DNA of 64,000 nucleotides, taken from assembly GCA_002794775.1 (NCBI GenBank), contig NBAY01000050.1, forward strand, positions 62,001 to 126,000, read 5' to 3'. Below are positions 1-11,300 of the stretch, one piece after another. Position numbers and translations under genes: made by a program. This DNA comes from Porodaedalea pini. Lineage: Eukaryota > Basidiomycota > Agaricomycetes > Hymenochaetales > Hymenochaetaceae. Within the stretch, counting starts at the first letter, position 1. Each line of letters opens with the position of its first letter. The notes beneath the pieces are model-generated. The model worked only from the letters and a program-made list of their open reading frames with translations, had not been told where the DNA came from and did not search any database.

Positions 1-290
1 AAAGCAGACCTATTAGGCTAATTCTTACACACAGATAATTAGCCTATTAGGGGTCAGGTTTGGGCGTACCCAATTTCCTGGGTGCACCCAGTGGGTGTGA
101 GCTGGGTATACCCAATTGTTATTACTGTGGGAAAATTGGGCATGCCCAATTTTCTGGGTGTGCCCATATGGGCATGCCCAATTTTTTGGGTGTACCCAGG
201 TGGGCATGCCCTGGGTGTACCCAGATATGTCACTGTCACTGACTGTCTGGGGGACTTTTGGGCACACCCAGAAAATCATCCCTCTCTCCC
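1..290. repeat. Left terminal region of element A with conserved core
   Basis: GC-rich run of short dyads of the form TGGGNNNNCCCA, matching 20656-20950 of element B. A ~48 bp core at 223-270 (from CAGATATGTCACTG to TTTTGGGCACACCCA) is almost invariant in all four element ends of the window, while neighbouring dyads vary. The outermost ~18 bp of the terminal repeat are outside the window. It is probably an end-recognition region; that role is inferred. Confidence 0.7.
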
Positions 291-1403
291 CTTGTATTTT
301 TTTATTTTCTTCTTCAGCTGTATACTTCTAATGGCTTCATAGATGCATATATAAATATAGGTTGCATGCTGAATGTGCATCTGCTATTTTAAGTACTGTA
401 TATAGCTTGTAGACATTATAAAGAATGAAAGTCAATTATATTGACATCTGAGCTTGCTATTGCAGACTACCCATTGTCAAGTGCAAATAGCAAGTTGTTT
501 GATTAAGCTTTGAGCTCAGTTTTGAATGTATCTTGACCTCAGTCAAGCTCAAATTTTATTTATTAGATTTGGGACTTCATTCTACTTCAAAGTTCAAATC
601 TCAATTCTATTGCTAAAACTTTCTTCTCCCATAGGTCATAACAATCAAGCTAGAACCTCATAGTTGATTCTTGAGCTCTACATTCATTCTCAAATTGAGC
701 AGCTTCTGTAAGCCCACCAGAGCATTTTTACCACATCTGACTTAACATCAACTGGCTGGACATCATGTCATGACTCTGAGGTACTGAGCTGCTGATATTC
801 CAAGATGCACAAACTCCAGAAGGCCACCATACAGCTGTACCATGACTGCACTGAGTCTGAGCCTGAAACTTGGTGGCAGTATAGCCTCTGGACATTTGGA
901 GCATAGCACATTATATTCTATTTATATTCTTTTCATATTCCCTTCACTCCCCAACCCATCCAAAGCTAATAAGAACTCATTCAAAGCTCATATGCACTTG
1001 CACTGAGTCAAGTGATCTTTTGGCAGACATATACCAAAGATTTACGCATTCTGAGAGTAATTCTCAACAGATTCCTTTCAGACTGGTACTGTATAGTTCA
1101 TATTATATAATCCTTTCTATTTGAACCCTTTCTGATGCCTTTGTTGCCTCAGTCTCTCTGACAGCAACAAATATTATTTTGTCCTGTCTGTCTTGTGGGC
1201 TCAAGTGTTGGCACAATCTAGGTGCCTTCTATATAGGATCAATTTATTACTGCAAAGAGAAATAAGATTATATACTACTGAGATGAAAAGGAGAGCCTGA
1301 CTGAGAGAGCCTAGATGTCTTAGGTATATACAAAGATTTGGAGGTGTCCAGTTGGATGTGCCTAAAACATTTGAGAGTTTCTAGCTAGGTATTCCCAGAT
1401 ACA
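291..1403. other. AT-rich subterminal stretch of element A, no gene seen
   Basis: No credible reading frame. Patches resemble the subterminal stretches of B (about 20950-21830 and mirror) and of the right end of A, for example the 'CAACAAATAT...TTTGTCCTG' patch near 1165-1190. Element family sequence without visible coding content. Confidence 0.5.
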
Positions 1404-1908
1404 TTGGGTATGCTCAGTTGGGCACTCCCAATTATTTGGGCATGCCCAGTTGGGCACTCCCAATTATTTGGGCATGCCCAGTTGGGCACTCCCAATTATT
1501 TGGGCATGCCCAGTTGGGCACTCCCAATTATTTGGGCACGCCCAGTTGGGCACTCCCAATTATTTGGGCACGCCCAGTTGGGCACTCCCAACCATCTGGG
1601 TACACCCAGTTGGGCACTCCCAACCATCTGGGTACACCCAGTTGGGCACTCCCAATTGTTTGGGTACACCCAGTTGGGCACTCCCAATTGTTTGGGTACA
1701 CCCAGTTGGGCACTCCCAATTATTTGGGCACGCCCAGTTGGGCACTCCCAACCATCTGGGTACACCCAGTTGGGCACTCCCAACCATCTGGGTACACCCA
1801 GTTGGGCACTCCCAATTGTTTGGGTACACCCAGTTGGGCACTCCCAATTATTTGGGTATGCCCAATTGGGCACTCCCAACTATTTGGGAATACCCAGTTG
1901 GGTGTGCC
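1404..1908. repeat. 32 bp minisatellite array, left arm of element A (~16 units)
   Basis: Each 32 bp unit holds two 16 bp half-units, each centred on a short dyad such as TTGGGCACTCCCAA or TTGGGCATGCCCAG. Repeat length modulo 3 and the absence of stop triplets leave all frames open, so predicted proteins here are artefacts. The equivalent arrays lie at 20424-20632, 21850-22585 and 31993-32728. Confidence 0.95.
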
Positions 1909-1924
1909 TAGCTACTTATTATCT

Positions 1925-2110
1925 TTTGTAATTCCTGCCTAAGATTTTTTTTCTTTTTTTGAGAAGTAAAAACTGTTATGTTATGAAAATCAAATGGGTC
2001 TAGAATAGAAGTCTTGAATATTCTATGGAGAATTTCTCAATCATTTTATTCTAGGCTCTGAATCTTAGCTGCCTTGCTCTAAAGACCAATCAACACACTG
2101 CAAGCTGCTG
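1925..2110 (-). pseudogene. eIF2-alpha 3' remnant (element A, left arm)
   Basis: Very diverged match to the distal part of the eIF2-alpha fragment at 22620-22800, including the segment corresponding to the 'AAMQSLEQ' end. The same order (minisatellite, then eIF2-alpha 3' sequence) recurs in all four arms. Only a short tail survives here. Confidence 0.55.
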
Positions 2111-2205
2111 CAGGTCAGATGACAATGTTGTTTGATGTGAAAGCAAAAGAAAGTAATGTTTGCTGTGCACTGAGTACTGCATGTTGGTGAGCTACAATGA
2201 CTATA

Positions 2206-3260
2206 CTAGAACATGCTCCAAGGGTCAGCAGCATCATACTGATCATGTTGGTACAGAGCATAGCTTGGGAAGTTGAACTGATCCACCAGGAAAATGAGTG
2301 AGTTCATGGTAGCAGTGTACTTGTTGGGGCAATGGTCACTGTAGTTGAAAAGCAAAGTCGCACCCTGAATGTACATGTGCAAAAAACCACTGAGGTTCAA
2401 GTTTGGGTTGTTACTGAACATGCCGAACTCCAAACCAGTTGCCAACACAAGGGAAGAGGTCATCTCAGACTAGCCAGTCATTCCGAAGTACCAATAGTTT
2501 TTTAGTTTGCTGTCTCCACCCACAAACCATCATCTGAGACAGCAAAGCAGTTCTCCTTCGCATTCGCAACAGTAAGAGGAAGAAGCTGCACCGTGTTTCC
2601 AGTCATGTCATCACCAAGGATGGTGAGAGATGCCAAAGTGAGACCACCATTGCAAACACAGTTCCAGTTACCCTTTATATCAGCATCTGACCACCAGCCA
2701 TTCGTGCCCTGCACCAGAGCAGCAATGCCAAGGGACAGACCATATTGATTCAAAGTGGACTGGATCATCTCCTTGTCATCAGCCCACATGTCGTAAAGCT
2801 AGTTGTAAGCAATACCGAAAGCGGCGGACATTTCAGCAGTGTCAAGAAAATGAGCAGGACTCCACCTGTCAACAGCGGGATCCCATGAGGTCGAGCCATT
2901 GCCAGCAGCATTCTGCAAGTATAACATATCAGCATGTACGAGGATGCAAATTATATAATGAGCCAAACCTGGAGCTCTAGCCAGGTACGGTCAACTCACA
3001 ATGAATTGTTCGTCATGCGGTAGACACACGCAAAGGCCTTATGCACTCTTTGACTTGACGGCAGGCATCAAGGATACCACTGGCACCATCCATGAAATAC
3101 GGGACAGGGTCCATGGCCTTCCAATCAGAGGCATTGCCAAAGATCGTCTGGTTCCAGCCGCTGAAGTAAGGGTCGTGCGCAATAAGGTTAGGCAGCACTT
3201 CCCACTTGAAAGCCGGCTCAATGAGAGCGAAAGTAGCGCGTCTTCCTCGCAGTCTGGACC
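2206..3260 (-). pseudogene. Heparinase II/III / chondroitin AC-alginate lyase-like fragment
   Basis: Conceptual translation gives family-like blocks in order: FSGWNQTIFGNASDW, an intron (about 2996-2915, GTGAGT...TGCAG), SWDPAVDRWSPAHFLDTAEM, AAFGIAYN, then GTNGWWSDADIKGNWNCVCN, LPLTVANAKENC, and finally HMYIQGATLLFNYSDHCPNK and DAADPWSMF. This resembles secreted fungal polysaccharide lyase-like proteins of the alpha/alpha toroid class. It is broken by a stop between AYN and LYD (near 2802), a frameshift near 2510 and a stop near 2467, and lacks both ends. CpG is depleted. It is found only in the left arm of A. Family assignment is from recall of conserved blocks; the exact lyase class is uncertain. 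Confidence 0.7.
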
Positions 3261-3299
3261 TGGTTCTTCTGCATGGTGATGGTGATGTCGATGTGACGC

Positions 3300-4641
3300 T
3301 CTGGGATAGATGCACGGCCGCATCATCTGGCAGCGTCGCAGCACATCTAAGTGCCCTGTTTGCCATGCCTGCCTTCGTCCTCACATGACCAAACTCCGGG
3401 CTTGCTCCTGCATCTGACAAGGGTGGACTCGGGAAGTGCATCGCGTTGTGCACTGCAGAAACCGGAGACGATCCAAATGCACTCGCACCCTAGCTTTTCA
3501 TGTGTTGCATGCCGCGTGACTGCTCTTCCTGCGGCGGCGTAGTACTCTTGCCGACCCAGAGACGCGGTCCTAGGGCATCGCCCAGTGCGCGTTCGCGGCG
3601 TTCAACCACATGTGATGGGACCGGAGAGATTCGCCCATGTTCGATTCGAATAGCATCGATCCTGTAATGATTTCGATACGAGAGTGAGTGCGGCGACGAA
3701 AGTGCGCCGCGGGCGAAGAAGCGGCAATGACAGAGGTGACAGCGGTGAGCGGTTTTGCAAGGATCTTACGACGCTTGTCGTTAGACTGCCTTTGAGTCTG
3801 CATCTGCTGAGTGGATGGAAGCGAAGCATCCATCTGGTAGACTGTCGGCACGCGCGATCTGTCGGAGGAGTCCATTGACGTCAGCTCTGTCAGAAGACCG
3901 CAGGGGTTGGACGTGTCCGAAGAGGTATTCGCCTTTGACGAGAGAGACACCTCGCCTTCCCTCTTATCCAACTCCGGCTCGACCCGTCACCTTCCCCCGC
4001 ACCGCCCCGATGTAGCAGAGCGCCGACTGCAGGACGCTACGTCTCGTGCGTGAACGGCGAGGCGAGTGCGATGCAACGCGTATGCGACGAAGTGCGCAAG
4101 CGTGTTCGGTATCACTGGTGCCCCTCTTGATCCTGCCATTGCGGTAGCGGGGGGCACGCAAGACGACTGCGGTCGAGGACGATGTGGAAGAGGTGGAGGA
4201 CGACGGAGGAAGGATCTCGGGGCAGTTGAAGGTATGGCTGACGAAGCGCGCACAGAGCTTGCCGGTGTCTTCGTGCCCGTAGTAAGTGGCGACTGCCGGT
4301 GGGGGTGCTGCCGGCGCGGGGTGGTGCGAGTGGTGTGCGCGCGGGACTGCCGATGACTGTTTTTTTGTCGAAAAAACGCGATAGAGAAAAAGACACCGAT
4401 CAACAGCCGCTCATCACTCAAGTATCAGAGATCGGGGGGAAAGAGGGGGGACGCTTACAGAACTCGAGGTAGATGCTGCGGCAGCGGCGGACGCAGAAGA
4501 CGATTTCGCAGGTGGAGGCGGGGCGTACGTCGCGCGGTGCACGCGCCGGAAGGGCGAGTGGTTCGAGCTGGCACTCGATTATGATATCGAATGCTGATGC
4601 GGATGGGGGTGGGGATGGCGCGGGGCGTGGACGGTGGCCAT
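3300..4641 (-). pseudogene. PCL/Pho80-type cyclin fragment, copy in A left arm
   Basis: Start codon at 4641 opens a His/Pro/Ser-rich N-terminus (MATVHAPRHPHPHPH...). An intron follows (donor GTAAGC near 4457) and then a region with ISPAS-like low complexity. The cyclin core is recognisable as FVAYALHRTRL, then QSNDKRRKIL, then RTFVAAL...LQDRCYSNR-W, and a C-terminal HFPSPPLSDAGASPEFG block. Functional PCL cyclins pair with Pho85-type CDKs. Here the core is split by frameshifts (near 4040-4070 and 3620-3720), so no functional product is expected. The intron is shorter than in the B copies. Confidence 0.75.
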
Positions 4642-4894
4642 ATTCGCTGCGGCGGGCTCTCTGGCTCTGGGTGTTGACGAGCGTATGTGAGCGTCAAAGG
4701 ACAGGTGGAGTTGATGCGTGAGAAGAGGTCGCTACGAATGTTTTGATTGGAACGAGATCCTTCTCGGACACAACGGTTGCGTCGCGTTCGCCGAAGTGCG
4801 CAGTGAGAAAGGCAGATGAGAAAACGGCTGACGTCGATGTTGAGGCGTGTGGAACATTGGCGGGGGCAGAAGGAAGAGGTGAGGAATGCGTCCC

Positions 4895-6376
4895 AGGTGA
4901 ACAGGGCGAGGGAAGTTGAACCGCTCGACGGTTTCGGTAGATGTCGCCAGTCCCTCCCTGCCTGACAATGACGAGAGAGAGGACAGCGACATTGCGACCG
5001 ATGATGCAGCCACGGGCCGGCTTGCACTTTCTCACCAGTGCGGCAGAGACGGTAGCAAGAGTGACCAGCAGAAAGGAGAAGGCGAGCAGTTAGGAATGAG
5101 TACACCCTGCTTCATCGGGAAGTCCTGCTCGTCGTTTCCGCCAGAGACGCGGAAGACGTGGCCCTTGAACTCATCACCGAGCAAGTCGCTGGGGACACCT
5201 GGGACATCTTCTTGCCGTGGAAAATGCGGTAACGACCACCTCGCTATGAAGCACTTCTCGGTAGAAGGTCAGCTCGAATTCAAGGCTATTCTCTACATTC
5301 CGAAGCGGTGAGTCTCCTTGCTGGCCTTGCTATGAACCTGTTTCTGACGTCTCTTTTAGCGCACCGTTCGACCTCTTCGAGTCCAAGAAGAAGCGTAACA
5401 ACATTAAGCTCTACGTCCGCCCCGTCTTCATTATGGACGACTGCGAGGATTTCATCCCCGAGTACCTTAACTTCGTCAAGGGTATCATCGACTCTGAGGA
5501 TCTCCCTCTCAACATCTCGCGTGAGACGCTCCAGCAGAACAAGACTCTCAAGGTCATCCGCAAGAACATCGTGAAGAAGTGCCTCGACCTCATCCAGGAG
5601 ATCTCGGAGGACAAGGACAACTTCAAGAAGTTCTACGAGGCGTTCGGCAAGAACCTCAAGCTTGGTATCCACGAGGATGCGCAGAACCGCAGCAAGCTCG
5701 CCGAGTTCCTCCGCTTCTACTCGACGAAGTCGACTGAGGAGCAGGTCTCGCTGAAAAAGGGTACGTGTTCAAGCGGCGGCCCTGTTCCGTTATTTGGTTG
5801 CTGACAGCTTACCGCAGGCTACATCACGCGGATGCCTGAGATTCAGAAGTCCATCTACTACCTCACTGGCGAGTCGCTCAATGCCGTCAAGGACTCTCCC
5901 TTCCTTGAGGCTCTCAAGAAGAAGGGCTTCGAGGTACTCCTGCTTGTTGACCCGATCGACGAGTACGCCGTCACTCAGCTCAAGGAGTTCGACGGTCACA
6001 AGCTCGTGTGCGTGTCGAAGGAGGGTCTGGAGCTCGAGGAGACCGAAGAGGAGAAGAAGGAGCGCGAGAGTGAGGCCTCGCAGTTCGAGGAGCTCTGCAA
6101 TGTCGTCAAGGATGCGCTCGGCGACAAGGTCGAGAAGGTCGTCATCTCGAATCGCGTCACCGACTCACCATGTGTGCTCGTCACCGGCCAGTTCGGCTGG
6201 TCCGCAAATATGGAGCGCATCATGAAGGCACAGGCGCTTCGCGACTCGTCAATGTCATCGTACATGGCGTCGAAGAAGACGCTTGAGCTTAACCCGCACA
6301 ACGCGATCATCAAGTTCCTTCGATGTTGATCGTCTTTTGCTGGCCCATCGCCAGGTCAGCGATGTCGACACTTCAT
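4895..6376 (-). pseudogene. RPS6 fragment split by HSP90 fragment (A left arm)
   Basis: Minus-strand ribosomal protein S6 sequence in two blocks. The first, 6376-6321, gives ATGAAG then [14 protein letters not shown]. The second, 5236 down to about 4895, gives [41 protein letters not shown] and [16 protein letters not shown]6 is a 40S subunit protein of about 230-240 residues, so roughly the N-terminal half is represented. Between the blocks about 11 bp of RPS6 is replaced by an antisense HSP90 fragment. Frameshifts follow the start codon and the SQVSP region. It cannot encode RPS6. Confidence 0.8.
5237..6320 (+). pseudogene. HSP90 internal fragment with introns (A left arm)
   Basis: Encodes the HSP90 middle domain and part of the C-terminal domain. 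It starts inside [17 protein letters not shown] and includes [26 protein letters not shown] and [15 protein letters not shown], ending at [11 protein letters not shown]. The exons are 5237-5307, 5360-5760 and 5818-6320, with GTGAGT...TTTTAG and GTACGT...CCGCAG introns, so genomic DNA rather than mRNA was copied. The N-terminal ATPase domain and the terminal MEEVD region are missing, so it has no chaperone function. The coding frame is undisturbed over ~325 codons, implying recent capture. Confidence 0.9.
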
Positions 6377-7346
6377 GGCCGGTGGTGTCTTGAGGAGCTC
6401 GTCGTGTTCTGTCCCTTCAGGCAAGCAAAAAAAAAATGATGAAAAGTAATTATTAGTATATTCAAATAGTTTTTATGATTATTTTTTTTGCTTACCTTGA
6501 GTGAGTGACCGGTGGGACAGCCGTGCTCGTCGTCGATGGTGAAGACGAAACGACACGAACGACGACGACGTGTTGGTTGTGTTGCCTAATTTGGCCGATC
6601 GCCGCGTCTCAAACAAGCAATCAAAGCATTCCGATTCTTTCGGAAATCTCGAAAGTCTCAGCTGTTGGCCTCAAACAAATTCCACGGACGCGTTTAAAAA
6701 TACAAAAAAATATGGAATAGTTTTATTATGTATGTATCTCTATCATAACCAATAATTACGCGTCCAACGCATTTTTTTATGGAGTCATAAATACAACAGT
6801 AATCTTGACATGCAGCACCAGGCCTCCAGAAGCATACACAAAAGTACAATATACCCTGAAAGGCCTGACACCTATTCTATCATGAAGTAAGTGATACATT
6901 GTGTATGTATGCAAGGTTTCAAGCCAATCAGACATGGACTGACTTCATAATAGAGAAGGAGGTGGTTTCATGAGATCTTCTGAATCTGAGTGTTTTGTAT
7001 ATCCTGTTCCCACTTTCTACTTTGATGGCACATAAAATATTAAGTATATCCAGAATGGATATGTCTATGTTTCTGTAAGTCTACAAGTTTCCAGCCTCAG
7101 TGGTTGGAGCTGGGTGAATTGCAAAACATCAAAAAGCATGGTTTTTAGAAGTTCAGAGAAAGCATATATTCATGTTGTTGCTTTATTCCAAACCTCAGGA
7201 AGCTCTATAAAATAAATATTAATACTTTTAATGACTACAATGAATGTAATCAGGTGCTAGATCTCAGAGTTAGAGGAAAGTTCTGAAGGGGGAGAGGAAA
7301 TACATGCAAAACTGCTCTGTGTTTCTTGAATTTGTGTCGAGTTTCA
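6321..7346. other. AT-rich inner arm of A, gene-free, with possible captured promoter
   Basis: Holds an intron-like stretch (GTAAGC...GCCTGAAG on the minus strand, about 6410-6500) upstream of the RPS6 start, then AT-rich DNA. Two ACGCGT boxes remain at 6688-6693 and 6758-6763, and two more positions are decayed (ACGCAT at 6767, ACGTGT near 6568) relative to element B. No reading frame is supported. Confidence 0.5.
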
Positions 7347-7901
7347 CAGAATGAAAGGAAATTTTTGCACAATCGGAAACGCCGATCAAGGCAGATCATC
7401 GTCGATCATACACGTGAATATGTGGTCACCTGACCTTGACAGATACTTGCCCAGGCAAAAATCCGTCAGTCACAGTCACACTACACCATCACACCTTGTG
7501 ACATGGCACATAAACGTCAAGAAAGCAAAGGACACCCAATGGAGGTTGATCCTCAATGCACAAAGTGCATGCTACTACAGAACATAGCAAAGAAGGTCCC
7601 AGAACTCCTAAAGACAATAGGACTGATGGACCAGGATGTAACATTACAAACGAACAAATGGCAAGGCCAATCCCCATACTTCGAAACAGGACAGGCAATC
7701 TACTACCGAGATGCCAAGACATATAAAGTCCACATCAACAAGGAAGAATGTGGCATGGAGAACTACAAATGGGATATGGTCATCCAATATAATAAGGAAC
7801 CACATGAAGAATGCAGGAACTGCAAGATGATGATACGAATACCTACACCGAGCCCGGTGCAAGGGAACGACATACCAATACATATAATAACAGCACTCAA
7901 G

Positions 7902-8314
7902 TGTTAGGCGGGAGTCCGGGAGACGACTCGGACTGGGCAGGCCTCGGCTGACTGTTGTCTGGGACGTGCTATACTCGAGCGGGGACTCGGGACACGCTGT
8001 ACTCAGGCTAGGTCGTCGCGGAGGTAAGAGGATTAATACAAGACTAAACTAATACAAGGGGGACGAGTCTCACCTAGGTCGTCGCGGAGGTAAGAGGAAA
8101 AGCAGAACAAGGAGTTCACGCGATTCCTGAGACCTTATATAGCGATGACCGTGAGACTATATTATCTAATATTACATAAAGGGTCGGAATGGAACGAATG
8201 AAGGTGTTGTGGGAATGATTGTGTAAGATGGGTAAATATAATGAAAAGGGTGAATATAATAAAGGAAATGGTAAAAGGGAAAATAAAGAAAAGGTGAAAG
8301 TTCAGGTTCTAACA
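7902..8314 (-). repeat. 3' LTR of Gypsy copy 1
   Basis: Plus-strand sequence TGTTAGGCGGGAG...GGTTCTAACA, 413 bp, bordered inside by a polypurine tract (TTACCCCCCCTTCAAGG on plus). Contains two copies of a ~24 bp motif (GTCGTCGCGGAGGTAAGAGG), as in all LTRs of this family. Confidence 0.95.
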
Positions 8315-11300
8315 TTACCCCCCCTTCAAGGTTGGGCGTCCCGACCAACCATGATCGCGGTCGTCAGGCTCAGTGTCGACGAAGAGCGGACGGAGTCGTT
8401 GACGAGGGATGTCAAGTTTCCGCAGTGCACCGGGATGTTTGAGGTAGAACTCAGCGATCGCCTCCTTCGCGTTCTCGCCGAGGTCCGTCTCAGGTTGCCA
8501 TGTCGGTTCATTGTAACCGACCCACTTGACAAGGTACTGTAGTTTCTTTCGGTGCAGACGTGAGTCTAGGACTTCCTCGAGTTCATATTCCTCCTCGTTG
8601 TCGACGATGTCTGGCGGCGGCGGCGGGGGTTGGTTCTGGCTTTCAAAGGATGGTTCGACGGCGGGTTTCAACAGGGCTTCATTGAAGACGGGGTGGACTT
8701 TTTTCCATCGCTTCGGGAGCTTGAGCTTGTACGCGCTTGCTCCCACCTTGTCGATGATGTCGAATGGACCGTACCACTTGTCTGCGAGTTTCTTCGTTGG
8801 CGAGTCCGTACTTATATTCCGCCCGTCGAGGAAGACCTTGTCTCCAGCCTTATATTCCACTGAAGTCCCTGCCGTCCGGTCATGGTAGCGCTTCATATCC
8901 TCTGCTGCCTTGACCAGATTGTCCTTCGCGACGCGATGAGTCTCCTTGATGTGTTTCGCGAATTCTTCCGCTGACATGTTAGCAGATGAGGTTCGCGTTG
9001 TGTCAAAGCTCAAGGGGTGACGTCCTGTGTTCGCATAGAAGGGGGACATCTTAGTCGCCGAGTGTTCGCGGTTATTGTATGCGAACTCTGCGAGGGGGAG
9101 CCAGTCTTCCCAGTCTGATTGTCGATGGTTAACGAAGAGTCGAAGGTACTGTTCGAGCTCTTGGTTAACACGTTCCGTTTGACCATCCGTCTGTGGATGG
9201 TACGCTGTCGATGGGTTGCCTTCAATGTGCAGGAGTTTGTACAGCTCCTTCATCATCGACGCATCAAATTGCGTGCCTCTGTCATGGATGATCTTCTTTG
9301 GTAGTCCGTGAAGGCGGAAGACATGGTCGCGGTACAACTGAGCCATGCCTTCTGCTGACAACCTCGTCGTTGTCGGGATTGCGTGCATTTGCTTCGAGAA
9401 TCTGTCCACGAAGACGCAGATCGCGTTGTGTCCCTTGGAGTCTGGGAGCTCTCCGATTAGGTCAACCGTAACAATTTCCCAGGGACCTTCGGGGACTGCG
9501 TTTGGATGAAGTGGCCTCGACCTCGACGTTCTTAAGGCCTTCGTCCGTTGACAACGGTTGCATCCTCGGACGTATGCTCGGACGTCGGAGAAAATCGACG
9601 CCCACCAGAAATCGCGACGGACGAGCTCTACCATCTTCGACGCTCCCGGATGACCAGCTAGCACCGAGTCGTGACACTCCCGCAACACGGCCTCCTTCAA
9701 TGTTGACGGCACGTACACCTTGCCTTTCATCCGCCACCATCCGTCAACCTCTGTCATGCCCGTCGGCCTCTCCGACTCGTCCTGCGCCCTCTGCGCTTCC
9801 CTCACTCTGTCCAACACTTCATCACGCGACGTTCTGACCACCCCACGGTTCAGCCACTTCTCTTTGATGAAAATGACACCGTCATTGTCATCCTTGCCCT
9901 GATCGTAGCCCGCCATACGCGATAGTAGGTCGGCCTTGCCCATCGTCTTCCCCGACTTGTGTTCGAGGTGGAAGTCGAATTCTTCAAGTTCGGTCCGCCA
10001 GCGAGCTTGACGATAGCTCAGCTTCTGCGCCGACCTGAAGTAGGTGAGGTTGGCATGGTTGGACCAGATTTCGATCTTGTGGCGAGCGCCGAGGAGATAT
10101 TGCCGCCATTCCTTGAGTGCCGAAACGATCGCGAGCATCTCTTTGTCGTAGATCTCGTAGTTTCGTTCCGCCGGTTCGAGCGCTTCTGACCTGTAGGCAA
10201 TCACCCTCCACTTCCCTTCCTGCTTCTGCAACAACACACCGCCAAGCGCAAAGTTTGACGAGTCCGCTTCTACGCGGAAAGGGCCCTCGTCGTTGGCGAT
10301 GGCTAGGACTGGAGGTGAGCAGAGACGTCGTCTCAGCTCCTCGAATGCTTCCTGCTGTTCGGTCTCCCATACCCAGTCCTTCTTGCCCGTTAATGACGTC
10401 AACGGCCGGACCACCTTGCTGTAGTCCTTAATAAACCGTCTCAGCCAGTTTCCCATGCCGAGGAACTGTTGTAGCTCCTTGAGGTTTCGTGGGACCGGCC
10501 AGTTCGCAATCGCCTCCGTCTTTGCCAGGTCAGCCTTGATCTCGCCGTTGCCGATGATGTGACCGAGATACTTAACGACCTTGGCATCGAATTCGCACTT
10601 CTCCGGCTTCAAGTACAGGCCGTTTTCCCGGAGGATCTGAAGTACGCACCTCGACGTGTCGATGTGCTCCTCAATGGTTTCTGAGAGGATCAGTATGTCG
10701 TCGAGGTATACGATGATCAAGTTTGCATAGATCAGTTCCTTGAAGATGTGGTTGACAAAAGCTTGGAAAGTGGCTGGTGCGTTGCAAAGACCAAAGAACA
10801 TCACCGTTGGTTCGAAGAGGCCCATGTTCATGCGGAAAGCCGCCTTCCACTCGTCACCCTCACGGATCCGGATATTGTAGTATCCCCAGCGAAGGTCAAG
10901 CTTAGTGATGTACTTCGCTTTCTTGACCTTGTCGACGAGTTCGTCGATGAGAGGGAGGGGATACTTGTTCTTGATCGTACCGTCATTGAGCTTACGGTAA
11001 TCCTGGATCGGGCGTAGCGATTTGTCGGCCTTCTTAATGAAGAAGAAGGGTGATGCCATGGGCGATATCGACCGTCGAATGCGACCCGACTTTAGATTTT
11101 CATCAAGGAAGTCCTTGAGTGACTGCTGCTCAGTTGGCGTGAGCGGGTAGATCTTACAGTCGCTCGGTTTGAAGTCAGGCTTCAAGTCGATGACATGGTC
11201 CCAGGGTCGGTGCTCCGGCAGCTTCTCAAAGCCCTTTTCGCTGAAAACGTCGGCGTAGTCGTTGAGGTATGCGGGCCAGGACGCCTTGTCCATTCGCATC

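Larger units (their letters stand above)
4376..7176 (+). repeat. Left inner arm of palindrome A (mate 15549-18349)
   Basis: Mirror pairs satisfy x+y=22725. All conceptual translations compared between the arms are identical. The arm carries the RPS6 fragment, the HSP90 fragment, the cyclin 5' part and AT-rich inner sequence. Outside 4376/18349 the arms diverge. Confidence 0.95.

Noticed and set aside
1404..1942. Long open frames on both strands in the minisatellites (also 20341-20919, 21890-22533, 32045-32688)
   Set aside because: They arise from a stop-free 32 bp repeat read in several frames and on both strands. No start context or non-repeat sequence supports a gene.
3001..3279. Plus-strand 92-codon frame over the lyase fragment
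   Set aside because: The minus strand has recognisable lyase blocks in the same place; the plus frame has none.
5286..5672. 128-codon frame antisense to HSP90 (and similar shadows at 5996-6313)
   Set aside because: Shadow of the HSP90 coding strand, caused by high GC codon bias.
8526..8888. Plus-strand frames across the Gypsy pol (for example 9502-9837, 10117-10431)
   Set aside because: Antisense shadows of a continuous, domain-rich pol frame.
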